A DNA stretch of 28,004 nucleotides from WRIS01 sp050945135 (GCA_050945135.1 JBMNSJ010000027.1:1-28004), one strand, 5' to 3'. Counted from the first letter of the stretch, positions 1-8,276 are shown. The notes: generated by a model not told the origin, from the letters alone. A program made the numbers and translations.

Positions 1-2
1 AA

Positions 3-104
3 TCTGTCGGTAGCGGATACGAACCACCATCCGGGCATATCCATCAAAAGGGAACCGACGACTGGCGCTTTACAAAATGGGCGGTCGATGGCATCAAATT
101 CTGA
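3..104 (+). CDS. 3' end of an unidentified gene (truncated by window start)
   Basis: Frame 3 is open from the first codon to a TGA at 102-104 and gives a 33-residue tail that includes GYEPPSGHIHQKGTDDW and ends AVDGIKF. Its mix of acidic, aromatic and glycine residues looks more protein-like than frame 1, which is also open here. I do not recognise the family from so short a piece. It lies on the same strand as the DUF1846 gene, 143 bases upstream. The evidence is reading frame and composition only. Confidence 0.4.
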   Translation, partial: SVGSGYEPPSGHIHQKGTDDWRFTKWAVDGIKF

Positions 105-247
105 ACCCCCAACAACTTTACGCCGTCTCCACTGAGTGCCCGAAATAAGAATACGTAAAAGTAAGCTATAATTTGACCAGTTTCGCTCTTGTTAATTGAA
201 TCTTAAAAATTGCCAGCTGTTTCCCATTCGAAAGGGGCATCATTTTC

Positions 248-1729
248 ATGCAGATTGGATTTGACAACGATAAATATATTGCTCTGCAAGCCGAACACAT
301 TCGTAGTCGGATCAATCAATTTGGAGGAAAGCTGTATTTAGAGTTTGGCGGAAAGCTCTTTGATGATTACCACGCCTCACGAGTGCTTCCCGGATTTCAG
401 CCGGATTCTAAGATTCGCATGCTTAAAAGCTTGTCGGAAGAAGTCGAGATTATCTTCACTATCAATGCGAACGACATAGAAAAGAGCAAATTACGTGGCG
501 ACCTAGGTATCACCTATGACGATGACGTACTTCGTCTTTTGGATAATTTTCGCAGCATGGGCTTTTTAACAGGAAACGTAGTAATTACTCATTTCACCGG
601 CCAACCAGGCGCTCATGCTTTTAAGCAGCGCCTCGAATCACTTGGCATTACCTGCATTCTTCATTCCCCTATTGCTGGCTACCCCTATGACATCGACCAT
701 ATCGTAAGCGACGAAGGCTACGGACAAAACGCCTACGTCGAAACCAGTCGCCCTTTAGTGGTGGTAACCGCGCCCGGGCCAGGAAGCGGGAAAATGGCAA
801 CCTGTCTTTCCCAACTCTACCACGAGCATAAACGTGGGGTTACGGCGGGATATGCAAAATACGAGACCTTCCCTGTATGGAATCTCCCGCTCAAACATCC
901 CGTGAATGTTGCCTATGAAGCTGCCACCGTCGATCTTGACGACGTAAATTCCATCGATCCTTTCCATCTAGAAGCGTATGGCGAGACCACCGTTAACTAC
1001 AATCGAGATATCGAAATCTTCCCCGTTCTAAAAGCTATGATGGAAAAAATCTCTGGTTCAAGCCCCTACCAATCTCCCACTGATATGGGCGTAAACATGG
1101 CAGGTATGGCGATTACCGACGACGAGATTGTTCAAAAGGCTGCAAAAGAAGAGGTGGTTCGTCGGTACTTCCAAACCGCTGTAAACGCGAAGCGAACCGG
1201 CAGCGGCTCTGAACTTGTCGAAAAACTCGAACTATTAATGAATCAGGCAGGTGTAAGCCCTGGCATTTCTCCTGCCCGTAGCGCTGCTCTCTTAAAAGAA
1301 GAGACCACCGGAGCGCCTGCCGGAGCAATCGTTTTACCCGACGGAAGCGTTGCAACAGGAAAAACCTCCAATCTTTTAGGCGCAGCATCATCACTGCTTA
1401 TGAACGCGCTAAAAGGTGTGGCAGGAGTCGACAGCGATATTGATGTGATTAGCGATGCGGTCATCGAACCCATTAGTCGCCTAAAAATCGAGCGTCTTCA
1501 CAGCAAGAATCCGCGCCTTCATCCTGACGAAACACTCATAGCGCTCTCCATCAGTTCTGCAACCGACCCGCTTGCAGCTCGACTGATAGAACATCTCGGA
1601 GACCTTCGTGGCTTAGACGCGTATTTTTCGGTGATTATCTCGCAAAGCGATGAGAAACTCTACAAGACACTTGGCATCAACGTATGCTGCGAACCAAAGT
1701 ACGAGCAGCATCGCTACTACCACAAGTAA
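248..1729 (+). CDS. DUF1846 domain-containing protein
   Basis: This 493-residue protein matches the DUF1846 family in length and in its opening (MQIGFDNDKYIALQAEHI, then GGKLYLEFGGKLFDDYHASR). The family is widespread in Firmicutes and some Actinobacteria; its biochemical role is not established as far as I know. A glycine-rich segment, APGPGSGKMATC at residues about 175-186, resembles a nucleotide-binding P-loop. The middle is rich in short acidic and aromatic motifs, and the C-terminus ends in a His/Tyr-rich tail. No signal peptide or membrane segment is seen, so it is probably cytoplasmic. The ATG start is supported by AAAGGGG at 231-237, ten bases upstream. A TATAAT at 167-172 may be its -10 box, but I see no good -35. 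The gene converges on nadK with only three bases between stop codons and no clear terminator. Confidence 0.88.
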   Translation: MQIGFDNDKYIALQAEHIRSRINQFGGKLYLEFGGKLFDDYHASRVLPGFQPDSKIRMLKSLSEEVEIIFTINANDIEKSKLRGDLGITYDDDVLRLLDNFRSMGFLTGNVVITHFTGQPGAHAFKQRLESLGITCILHSPIAGYPYDIDHIVSDEGYGQNAYVETSRPLVVVTAPGPGSGKMATCLSQLYHEHKRGVTAGYAKYETFPVWNLPLKHPVNVAYEAATVDLDDVNSIDPFHLEAYGETTVNYNRDIEIFPVLKAMMEKISGSSPYQSPTDMGVNMAGMAITDDEIVQKAAKEEVVRRYFQTAVNAKRTGSGSELVEKLELLMNQAGVSPGISPARSAALLKEETTGAPAGAIVLPDGSVATGKTSNLLGAASSLLMNALKGVAGVDSDIDVISDAVIEPISRLKIERLHSKNPRLHPDETLIALSISSATDPLAARLIEHLGDLRGLDAYFSVIISQSDEKLYKTLGINVCCEPKYEQHRYYHK

Positions 1730-1732
1730 GTA

Positions 1733-2635
1733 TTACTTACCAAAGAATGTTTCGGCAGCATGCTCGTAGAAGCCGTCATGTTTATAGCGCAACAAAATTG
1801 TTGGCAGTGGCCCTTTTCGGATGCAGATTCGCTCGGGAGTGGTTTCGAAAGGAATGAGCTCCCCGTCAACAAAAAGAGTAGCTTCCCAAGGATCGGGGTT
1901 TCTGCTGAGGTCAATCTCAACGACATCATTTCCCGCAGTTACAAGAGCGCGCGAATGTAGCGTGTGCGGAGCAAGCGGCACTACCACGAGTCCGTCAAAC
2001 CCGGGGGCCACCAAAGGACCACCTGCAGAAAGAGCATAGGCTGTTGAGCCAGTCGCGGTTGCGACCACCACTCCATCACCCCGCATGTCTGCCAGGGAGA
2101 CGCCAGCAACATGGAGCTCGAAATCGATTATATGGCCCATTGCACCACGTGTGATAGCAAGCTCGTTGAGGGCGAAGAAGCACCTCTGACACGTGCGTGT
2201 ATCTTCATCAGACGCGTCATCTTCAGAATCGAGGCTAAAATCTTCCCCCGCAAAGGCGACATCAACGCAAAGGTTACTTCGCTTTTCACGAACCACATCA
2301 CCCGCGAGAGCAGCTGCCAGTATTTTCACTACGCCATCCTCGCTTGAGTTCGCCAAAAAACCTAGATGACCAAAGTTGATTCCTAGAATAGGGGTGCCGC
2401 ATTCATTTACTAAGCGGGCAGTACGTAAAATCGTTCCGTCTCCGCCAAGCACCACCGCAAGGTCAGGATTGAGCCCACGTAGCTCTGCTTGCTGCTGGGC
2501 AACTTTTTCTAAAGCCAGCGTAGATGAATCCAAAATCGTGTAGTGGATAGACTGCGAATTTAAGTACGACACAAGAAGAAGCGAGGCATCAATCGCCTGT
2601 GGATTGGAGTTATTACGGACTATCAGGATATGCAT
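1733..2635 (-). CDS. nadK: NAD kinase
   Basis: ATP-dependent NAD kinase, which phosphorylates NAD to NADP in the cytoplasm. The 300-residue product carries the family signatures in order: GGDGT (residues about 64-68), the substrate-binding NE pair in ALNELAITRG (157-158), and DGVVVATATGSTAY (about 187-200). INFGHLGFLAN near residue 86 is also typical. An acidic insertion at about 131-147 (several Asp/Glu/Ser in a row) lies between the N-terminal domain and the beta-sandwich domain and looks like a surface loop. The ATG start gives the standard MHILIVRN opening; the ribosome site (AAAGAAG) is weak. In many actinobacteria nadK sits next to recN or an rRNA methyltransferase; here its divergent neighbour is murJ. 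Confidence 0.96.
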   Translation of the reverse strand: MHILIVRNNSNPQAIDASLLLVSYLNSQSIHYTILDSSTLALEKVAQQQAELRGLNPDLAVVLGGDGTILRTARLVNECGTPILGINFGHLGFLANSSEDGVVKILAAALAGDVVREKRSNLCVDVAFAGEDFSLDSEDDASDEDTRTCQRCFFALNELAITRGAMGHIIDFELHVAGVSLADMRGDGVVVATATGSTAYALSAGGPLVAPGFDGLVVVPLAPHTLHSRALVTAGNDVVEIDLSRNPDPWEATLFVDGELIPFETTPERICIRKGPLPTILLRYKHDGFYEHAAETFFGK

Positions 2636-2704
2636 GGTGGCTTCTTTCGTATCTTTGTTAGTATACGAGGGTATTATAGATGAAATGAGGAACCAAGGTG
2701 CTAG

Positions 2705-4288
2705 ATGAGCGATAATTCGATCCTGAAGAGCACGGGCATCATGACGATGACCACAATGCTCTCACGCGCGAGCGGTCTTCTGCGCACCTGGGCGATGGCG
2801 TTCGCGCTAGGAAACACTCTCCTCTCTTCTGCCTACCAAGTTGCCAACAACATGCCAAACGTAATCTACGATTTTGTTGCGGGTGGCATCTTAAGCGCGG
2901 CATTCCTCCCGGTATACCTTCTTCAAAAAGAGAAGCTTGGACGCGAGGGCAGCGATCGCTTTGCCTCAAATATCTTAAACATCTTCCTTATTGTGCTGGG
3001 CGTGCTTGCAGTACTTGCAACGATTTTTGCTCCTCAGGTTATCGCAACTCAAACATTTACTGTTAGCGACGAAAATGCAGTTTTTGAGACTGCTGTCATC
3101 TTCTTCAGGATTTTTGCGATACAAATTGTTTTCTATGGACTTGGCGGCGTACTTACTGGAGTCCTCAACGCAAATCGCATTTATGGCGTACCGGCTCTTG
3201 CGCCGGTTTTTAATAACGTGCTGGTCATTATTTCGATGTTTGCCTATGTTCCGCTTTCGGCTATTGATTCAAATCTTGCGTTGATTGTTTTGGCGGTTGG
3301 CACTTCACTTGGTGTTATTGTTCAATTCGGAGCACAAATTCCAACCTTGATTAAATCTGGCTTCCAGTACTCCCCCATAATCGACTTCAAAGATCCAGCT
3401 CTGCGCGAAGTAATCCGCATCGCCCTGCCCACGTTTATATACATCATTGGAACGCTCGTTTCTTTTAGCTGCCGCAACGCATTTTCCTTACAAACAGGCG
3501 ACGAAGGGCCTTCGACCATCCTTTATGCATGGATGTGGTATCAGTTGCCCTATGGCGTTGTTGCAGTATCCATTTCTACCGCGTTTCTTACCGAAATGAG
3601 CAATGCAGTTGCGCGAGAAGATATCTCGAGCCTCCGTGACTACGTGCGAAAAGGGCTGCGGAGCACACTCTTTCTCATCATTCCTTTGGCGGGTATGATG
3701 TTCGTGCTTGCGAGCCCTATCATCCAGATTTTCCGAGCAGGTGCCTTCAGCCAAGAAGATGTAACTTTTGTTTCGACCATCTTGGCTTATTGGGTGCTCA
3801 GTCTCCCCTTCTATGCGGGGCATATGTACTTTTACCGCGTGTTTGCGGCATTGCGACAGTTTATGACCTTTGCCCTGGTTTCTTGCCTGCTCAACGTTAT
3901 ACAAATCGGCTTATATGCCCTGCTCTGTCAAGCTAATGTTTTAGGCCTCGTGGGTATTCCTGTGGCTGACTTTGTTTACTTCGCGCTCATGTTCATCATT
4001 TTGGCGATTGTGCTACAAAAGCGTATTGGCTCTTATGGAATGTCACACATTATAATCCTTAGCGCTAAAGCTTTATTGGCAACCCTCGTTGCGGTAGGCG
4101 TTGTCTACGTGGTATTGCAGCTCATACCCTTGCAGCCCAGCATCTTATCAGGCTTCATCGAGATCATCGTCTGTGGCAGCTTGGGCCTCCTTATCGCCTT
4201 TGGCATTTGCAAACTTTTGCGCGTACAAGAGATGGAGATAGTGAGCAATATCTTGGGCCGAGTTGGCGGAAAGCTCAAAAGAAAATAA
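2705..4288 (+). CDS. murJ: Lipid II flippase MurJ (MviN family)
   Basis: An integral membrane protein of 527 residues with about 14 hydrophobic helices, the size and pattern of MurJ, which flips the peptidoglycan precursor lipid II across the cytoplasmic membrane. The N-terminal signature RASGLLRTWAMAFALG (about 22-37) and the following YQVANNMPNVIYDFVAGGIL are diagnostic of the MviN/MurJ family. PYGVVAVSISTAFLTEMS in the middle is the other conserved block. The chain ends in a short basic tail (GGKLKRK). The ATG at 2705 has AAGGTG four to five bases upstream. It diverges from nadK across a 69-base gap. The downstream pentapeptide-repeat gene begins within a few bases, so the two are probably co-transcribed. 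Confidence 0.95.
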   Translation: MSDNSILKSTGIMTMTTMLSRASGLLRTWAMAFALGNTLLSSAYQVANNMPNVIYDFVAGGILSAAFLPVYLLQKEKLGREGSDRFASNILNIFLIVLGVLAVLATIFAPQVIATQTFTVSDENAVFETAVIFFRIFAIQIVFYGLGGVLTGVLNANRIYGVPALAPVFNNVLVIISMFAYVPLSAIDSNLALIVLAVGTSLGVIVQFGAQIPTLIKSGFQYSPIIDFKDPALREVIRIALPTFIYIIGTLVSFSCRNAFSLQTGDEGPSTILYAWMWYQLPYGVVAVSISTAFLTEMSNAVAREDISSLRDYVRKGLRSTLFLIIPLAGMMFVLASPIIQIFRAGAFSQEDVTFVSTILAYWVLSLPFYAGHMYFYRVFAALRQFMTFALVSCLLNVIQIGLYALLCQANVLGLVGIPVADFVYFALMFIILAIVLQKRIGSYGMSHIIILSAKALLATLVAVGVVYVVLQLIPLQPSILSGFIEIIVCGSLGLLIAFGICKLLRVQEMEIVSNILGRVGGKLKRK

Positions 4289-4292
4289 ACCA

Positions 4293-4889
4293 ATGCTACA
4301 AGAGATACTTAACGAAAAACTTGATGTAATCCGCGATAGAAGCTTTGAGAACGACAGTCTCAACCAAGCAAGCTTGAATGGCGCGGAATTTCACAACACA
4401 CACTTCAACAACTGCTCTTTTGCTAGCTGCGATTTTACGAAAACAAGCTTTTATGAGTGCACTATCACCAACTGCAATTTCTCTACTTGTGACTTTACGG
4501 GCAGCTACCTCATCGATACCGAAATCGCAAACAGTAAATTCGATGGAAGCATTTTCAGCGATTCTTACTTCAAGCAGAGCTCAGCTCGTGATTCGTCTTT
4601 TAAGTATGCAAACTTCGGAAAAACATCCTGGGAGAACTGTCGCATTCAAGATTGCGCAATGAACGAAGCTTTCTTTAGCGAATCGAAGTTCAAAAGTATC
4701 ACTCTTAACAAGGTTGATTTCGGAGGTGCTGACTTCTTCAGAACCTCTCTCAAAAACGTCGATTTCTCTACCAGTAATATTCATGGCATGCTTGTATCGG
4801 AAACATTTTACGAGCTTAAAGGCATGAAGATTGACATCCTTCAAGCTGCAGAACTCGCGAAGCTGCTCGGTGTGAAAATCGTTTCATAG
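4293..4889 (+). CDS. Pentapeptide-repeat protein
   Basis: About 198 residues, nearly all built from A(D/N)LXX-type pentapeptide repeats with Phe or Leu at the centre (GAEFH, NTHFN, NCSFA, SCDFT, KTSFY and so on). Such repeats fold into a right-handed quadrilateral beta-helix. There are two repeat runs broken by a less regular stretch, then a C-terminal cap ending AELAKLLGVKIVS. Members such as Qnr and MfpA mimic DNA and protect gyrase, but most have no known role, so I do not assign one. I chose the ATG at 4293; an in-frame TTG at 4263 would add ten residues and overlap murJ but has no better ribosome site. Five bases separate it from murJ, suggesting one transcript. Cysteine content is unusually high for the family. 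Confidence 0.85.
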   Translation: MLQEILNEKLDVIRDRSFENDSLNQASLNGAEFHNTHFNNCSFASCDFTKTSFYECTITNCNFSTCDFTGSYLIDTEIANSKFDGSIFSDSYFKQSSARDSSFKYANFGKTSWENCRIQDCAMNEAFFSESKFKSITLNKVDFGGADFFRTSLKNVDFSTSNIHGMLVSETFYELKGMKIDILQAAELAKLLGVKIVS

Positions 4890-4913
4890 GCCCTAGCTAC
4901 ACGGGGCGCCTAT
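4886..4913. terminator. Possible bidirectional terminator between convergent genes
   Basis: Inverted arms ATAGGC (4886-4891) and GCCTAT (4908-4913), with inner C/G pairs, enclose a short loop. The hairpin covers the stop codons of both the pentapeptide gene (4887-4889) and map (4897-4899). No long T-run follows on either side, so termination is inferred from position and folding only. Confidence 0.35.
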
Positions 4914-5667
4914 GACCTTCTTCTGTTGTGAGGATGAGCGGACCATCTTCGGTAATAGCAACCGTTTTCTCGAAATGCGCAGAGTATGAGCCATCTTCTG
5001 TACACACCAACCAACCATCAGACATTTGCTTCGTTTTGTGAGAACCGATATTGATCATCGGCTCAATAGCAAGCACCATACCAGCCTTCAGTTTGATTCC
5101 CGTATGACGACGCCCATAATTTGGCACATTTGGATCTTCGTGCATGTTTCGCCCAATGCCGTGTCCAACATACTCGCGAACAACGCCGTATCCTTGCGCC
5201 TCAGCAATCTCTTGCACCGCTGCACCAATATCTCCGAGATGATTGCCGACCCGCGCTGCATCGAGTCCTGCCCACATGCATTTCTCGGTGGTCTCAAGAA
5301 GCTTTTTATTTGCATCAGAGATTTTTCCCACAGGATAGGTCCACGCGTTATCGCCAACCCAGCCATCAACAATAGCTCCGGTGTCAATCGATAAAATATC
5401 GCCCTCTTGCAAGATTACCTGCGCAGAAGGAATTCCGTGAACTATTTGATTGTTAACAGAAGCACAAATTGAACCAGGAAAACCACCATAACCCTTAAAC
5501 GCAGGGATACCTCCCTCAAGCCTGATGAGGGTTTCTGCCATCTGATCGAGTTCGAGAGTTGAAATTCCCGGCTGAACGCGAGCACCCACCTCTCGTAACA
5601 CTTTCGCGGAAATCCGTCCCGCTTCTTTCATGGCTTCGATTTCGGAAGGAGATTTTCTGATGATCAT
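4897..5667 (-). CDS. map: Methionine aminopeptidase, type I
   Basis: Removes the N-terminal methionine from new proteins in the cytoplasm. The 256-residue chain is the compact type Ia form with no N-terminal zinc-finger extension. All five metal ligands are visible at the expected spacing: D95 (SIDTG), D106 (GWVGDNAW), H169 (YVGHGIG), E202 (AIEPM) and E233 (HFEKT). The substrate-contact H77 (IVHGIP) is also present. The numbering runs two residues behind the E. coli enzyme throughout. The ATG start has GAAAGG about ten bases upstream. It sits alone here, convergent with the pentapeptide gene, rather than in the adk-map-infA ribosomal context often seen in actinobacteria. A second map copy elsewhere would not be surprising. 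Confidence 0.96.
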   Translation of the reverse strand: MIIRKSPSEIEAMKEAGRISAKVLREVGARVQPGISTLELDQMAETLIRLEGGIPAFKGYGGFPGSICASVNNQIVHGIPSAQVILQEGDILSIDTGAIVDGWVGDNAWTYPVGKISDANKKLLETTEKCMWAGLDAARVGNHLGDIGAAVQEIAEAQGYGVVREYVGHGIGRNMHEDPNVPNYGRRHTGIKLKAGMVLAIEPMINIGSHKTKQMSDGWLVCTEDGSYSAHFEKTVAITEDGPLILTTEEGHRRPV

Positions 5668-5803
5668 GCCTGTGTTTACCTTTCATATGCCTCAAATGTT
5701 TGCGTCGGCGAACAGTATATCACTCCTCATGAAAGAACAAGAGCGAACTAAGCACTACGGTATACTTAGCCTCAAGCTGATTTCGCCCGAAAGGACACAC
5801 TCT

Positions 5804-6214
5804 GTGAATATCGCGAATCTTGAGCCCCTCGATATCGCACCTTGCGGCGTAAACTGTCGTGCCTGTAGCGCATGGCTCAACGTACAGAATCCATGTCCTG
5901 GCTGTCGCGCCCCCGAAGGAAGCATCACACGAAAAAGCTGCAAGAATTGCGCTATGAAAAAGTGCGCATTTGAAAAGAAACTTAGCTGGTGCTTTGAATG
6001 CGAGTGCTTTCCTTGCTCAAAGATTAAAGACTTAAGCAAGCGCTATCAAAAGTACTATCACGTAAACCTTATAGAGAATGGCATCAATGCTCGAGAGAAT
6101 ATGGGCTTGTTTATCGAGAAGCAAATTGAAAGATTTACCTGCAGATACTGCGGAGGAACCATCGACCAACACAACCGCAGATGTTCAATCTGCGCAAACG
6201 ACGAATGCCTATGA
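5804..6214 (+). CDS. Cysteine-rich DUF3795-type protein
   Basis: A small protein of about 136 residues resembling DUF3795, a family of putative metal-binding proteins common in anaerobes. The N-terminal part reads IAPCGVNCRACSAW, then CPGCR, CKNC, KKC and WCFECECFPCSK, the usual cysteine ladder of the family. The C-terminal part has a second cluster (CRYCGG, then CSIC) resembling a zinc ribbon, which is a common extension. The frame is open further upstream, but the GTG at 5804 has AAAGGA eight bases before it, while the ATG at 5729 has no ribosome site. The stop overlaps the next gene as ATGA, so translation of the pair is probably coupled. The function is unknown; a zinc or Fe-S site is inferred from the cysteines. 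Confidence 0.78.
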   Translation: MNIANLEPLDIAPCGVNCRACSAWLNVQNPCPGCRAPEGSITRKSCKNCAMKKCAFEKKLSWCFECECFPCSKIKDLSKRYQKYYHVNLIENGINARENMGLFIEKQIERFTCRYCGGTIDQHNRRCSICANDECL

Positions 6215-6654
6215 CAAATTCTAAACAGAAAGAAAAAGTGGCTCTCTGGCTGGCACGCTTGGCGGTTGCCCTTGTCTTCGCGCTCAATCTACAGTGTGCC
6301 TTAACTTTTCTCATTTTTCCCGAATACAGCCTTAGTGCTTACGGGTTAAGCGGAACTGCGGGCGTGGTTGCGCTACAGGGCATTGCGGTAGCTTTCCTTA
6401 TGTGGAATGTGACCTATCCTGTGGTTATTGCTAACCCTCTTAAGCACCGCATAGTTTTCATCATCGTGCTTGTTCAGCAAGCGGTAGGACTTATTGGAGA
6501 ATCTTTCATCTACTTGAGCATGAAAGACGCGCCATTACTATTAGAGCAAAGCATTCTTCGCTTTATCGTTTTTGATGGAGCAGGACTCATGCTCATGCTT
6601 GGGGCATTCCTTTGGCTTCAGCATCAAACAGTACGCACGCTCAACAAAAGCTAA
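6211..6654 (+). CDS. Small four-helix membrane protein, function unknown
   Basis: A 147-residue hydrophobic protein with about four predicted membrane segments (near residues 12-36, 46-64, 75-98 and 115-136) and short polar ends. I do not recognise a characterised family. The likely start is the ATG at 6211, which overlaps the stop of the cysteine-rich gene as ATGA; an ATG six bases upstream in the same frame is an alternative. There is no independent ribosome site, so translation probably depends on the upstream gene. The tight coupling suggests the two products act together, but nothing in the sequence shows how. Confidence 0.7.
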   Translation: MTNSKQKEKVALWLARLAVALVFALNLQCALTFLIFPEYSLSAYGLSGTAGVVALQGIAVAFLMWNVTYPVVIANPLKHRIVFIIVLVQQAVGLIGESFIYLSMKDAPLLLEQSILRFIVFDGAGLMLMLGAFLWLQHQTVRTLNKS

Positions 6655-6951
6655 AAACGAACAAATGTTGAATCACGTGCGAAGTCCCCGAAGGGGGAAA
6701 CATTAGCACTGTGTGTGCAAACGCGCAGGTGAGAGACTCGCATTTTGGAGCTATTTTTTGCATTTCTATTCAATACGGGCGTGCGTTGGTCGAATATAGA
6801 CAGCGAGAAACCCCAATGCTCGTGAGGTAGTCGTAAGAAGCGTAAGAACGCGTACTTTGTGCACATCTTACACGTGGAGCGACTACATCGCGTACACCAG
6901 GGCTCGCAGTTTCAAGAAAGCTCTCTGATTACTACATCAGAGCAGGTAATT
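6655..6951. other. Intergenic region between membrane protein gene and rplA
   Basis: This 297-base stretch holds no convincing gene. A short C4-GAA-G4-type hairpin lies at about 6685-6698, with no T-run. The rplA-proximal end carries the terminator-like hairpin listed separately. I see no tRNA-like fold or clear promoter. Confidence 0.6.
6916..6942 (-). terminator. Probable terminator downstream of rplA
   Basis: On the minus strand, ten bases past the rplA stop, CTCTGAT and ATCAGAG form a perfect 7-bp stem with a 6-base loop (6923-6942), followed by AGCTTTCTT. The T-run is short and interrupted. The position at the end of the rpmG-to-rplA block supports the call. Confidence 0.5.
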
Positions 6952-7665
6952 TTACTCAGCTGCCTCTTGGGTATAGTTACGCGTGACAGAAGAATCAACA
7001 CGAATACCAGGGCTCATTGTTGAAGCAACGGTAATGCTCTTAACATATTTGCCCTTAGCAGCAGCTGGCTTCATACGAAGGATCTCGTCGTAGATGGTGC
7101 CGTAGTTTTCAGCGAGCTGCTCAGCTGAAAAACTTACCTTACCCATAATGACATGAGCGATACCATAACGATCGGCACGATACTCAACGCGTCCACCCTT
7201 GAGCTCTTTGATAGCTTTCGCGACATCGTTGGTAACGGTACCAAGCTTAGGATTAGGCATAAGACCACGTGTTCCCAAGATTTTACCGAGCTTACCAACC
7301 TTCGACATCTGATCGGGTGTTGCAACAGTTGCATCAAAATTGATGTTACCAGCCTGAATATCAGCGATTAGGTCGTCAGATCCAACAATCTCTGCACCAG
7401 CATCAGCAGCAGCACGAGCGGCGTCGCCTTCTGCAAATACAGCAACACGAACCGTCTTACCTGATCCATGAGGAAGGCTTACGGTGCCACGTAGCTGCTG
7501 GTCAGCCTGACGGGTATCGATACCAAGACGAATGTGAACTTCGACAGTTTCATCAAATTTGGCAGTTGAGATTTCTTTGAGCAGGTTAAACGCCTTAATA
7601 GGAGCGATAGCCTCTTCGCCGACTTTCTCGGCGGCAGCAATGTAGTTCTTAGTTTTTTTAGTCAT
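6952..7665 (-). CDS. rplA: 50S ribosomal protein L1
   Basis: L1 of the large ribosomal subunit; it binds 23S rRNA at the mobile L1 stalk and in many bacteria represses its own operon. The 237-residue length is normal. Family blocks seen are FDETVEVHIRLGIDTRQADQQ, here with LRGTVSLPHG and GKTVRVAVFAEGD, then GTRGLMPNPKLGTVT and KGGRVEYRADRYG. The ATG start is preceded by AAAGGAAA. It follows rplK across about 100 bases that contain a stable hairpin. rplJ and rplL, which often follow in other bacteria, are not here. Confidence 0.97.
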   Translation of the reverse strand: MTKKTKNYIAAAEKVGEEAIAPIKAFNLLKEISTAKFDETVEVHIRLGIDTRQADQQLRGTVSLPHGSGKTVRVAVFAEGDAARAAADAGAEIVGSDDLIADIQAGNINFDATVATPDQMSKVGKLGKILGTRGLMPNPKLGTVTNDVAKAIKELKGGRVEYRADRYGIAHVIMGKVSFSAEQLAENYGTIYDEILRMKPAAAKGKYVKSITVASTMSPGIRVDSSVTRNYTQEAAE

Positions 7666-7730
7666 TTCAATTTCCTTTCGTGGTGATGGCGAGCCGACTA
7701 AAGCTCTTCCACTTTACGTATATGCTAGAT

Positions 7731-7754
7731 GGGCGCATGATTCGCATCGCGCCC
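7731..7754 (-). promoter_or_regulatory. Stable hairpin in the rplK-rplA gap
   Basis: GGGCGC and GCGCCC arms enclose an inner GAT/ATC stem closed by a GCGA (GNRA-type) tetraloop when read on the minus strand, with a two-base AT bulge. No T-run follows, so it is not a terminator. It could be an RNA-processing site or an L1 binding site controlling rplA translation; the role is inferred. Confidence 0.4.
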
Positions 7755-7766
7755 TACAAGCTAAAA

Positions 7767-8276
7767 TTATGCCTCGTCCTCGTCTAAGGTGCGACCAGAC
7801 ATCATTGCAGCGAGCTTCTTTGATGGAACATACTTAATCTTTGGAGCACGTCCTTCAATTTCTACGCCCATGCTGCGAGCTGTACCGGCAATGATTTCCA
7901 TTGCAGCTTCGATGGTGTTTGCGTTCAGGTCGGGCATTTTGGTCTCAGCAATCTCGCGAAGCTGATCTAAGCTCAAAGTTCCAACCTTTTGAAGCTGGGG
8001 AATGCCAGACCCGCTGTTAAGACCAAGCTTTTCCTTGATAAGGATTGCCGCAGGAGGAGTCTTGCAGATGAAGCTAAAAGTTTTATCCTCATAGACAGTA
8101 ATCTCAACGGGGATAATTGTGCCAGACTTGTCTTGCGTCTCTGCATTAAATGCCTGGCAGAATTGCATAATATTAACACCCTGAGCACCAAGTGCAGGGC
8201 CAACCGGAGGAGCAGGATTAGCGCCACCAGCAGGTATTTGTAGTTTAATAAAACCAGTTACTTTCTTCTCAGCCAT
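7767..8276 (-). CDS. rplK: 50S ribosomal protein L11, C-terminally extended
   Basis: L11 binds the GTPase-associated region of 23S rRNA and the thiostrepton site. The N-terminal domain shows KLQIPAGGANPAPPVGPALG and the flexible hinge; the C-terminal RNA-binding domain ends with AGTARSMGVEIEG at about residue 142. Ordinary L11 stops near residue 141-143. Here about 27 more residues follow: a basic Lys/Pro/Tyr stretch (APKIKYVPSKKL) and an acidic end (TLDEDEA). I chose the ATG at 8276, which has AAAGGAAG upstream; a TTG two codons earlier is in frame but unlikely. The extension is in frame with no sign of a frameshift. Confidence 0.96.
   Translation of the reverse strand: MAEKKVTGFIKLQIPAGGANPAPPVGPALGAQGVNIMQFCQAFNAETQDKSGTIIPVEITVYEDKTFSFICKTPPAAILIKEKLGLNSGSGIPQLQKVGTLSLDQLREIAETKMPDLNANTIEAAMEIIAGTARSMGVEIEGRAPKIKYVPSKKLAAMMSGRTLDEDEA

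Noticed and set aside
1..135. Frame-1 open reading frame at the left edge
   Set aside because: Open by chance in the same stretch; its composition is less protein-like than frame 3, which ends at 104.
6655..6951. Possible small RNA or tRNA-like gene
   Set aside because: No T-loop or anticodon-stem pattern could be built, and no promoter was seen.
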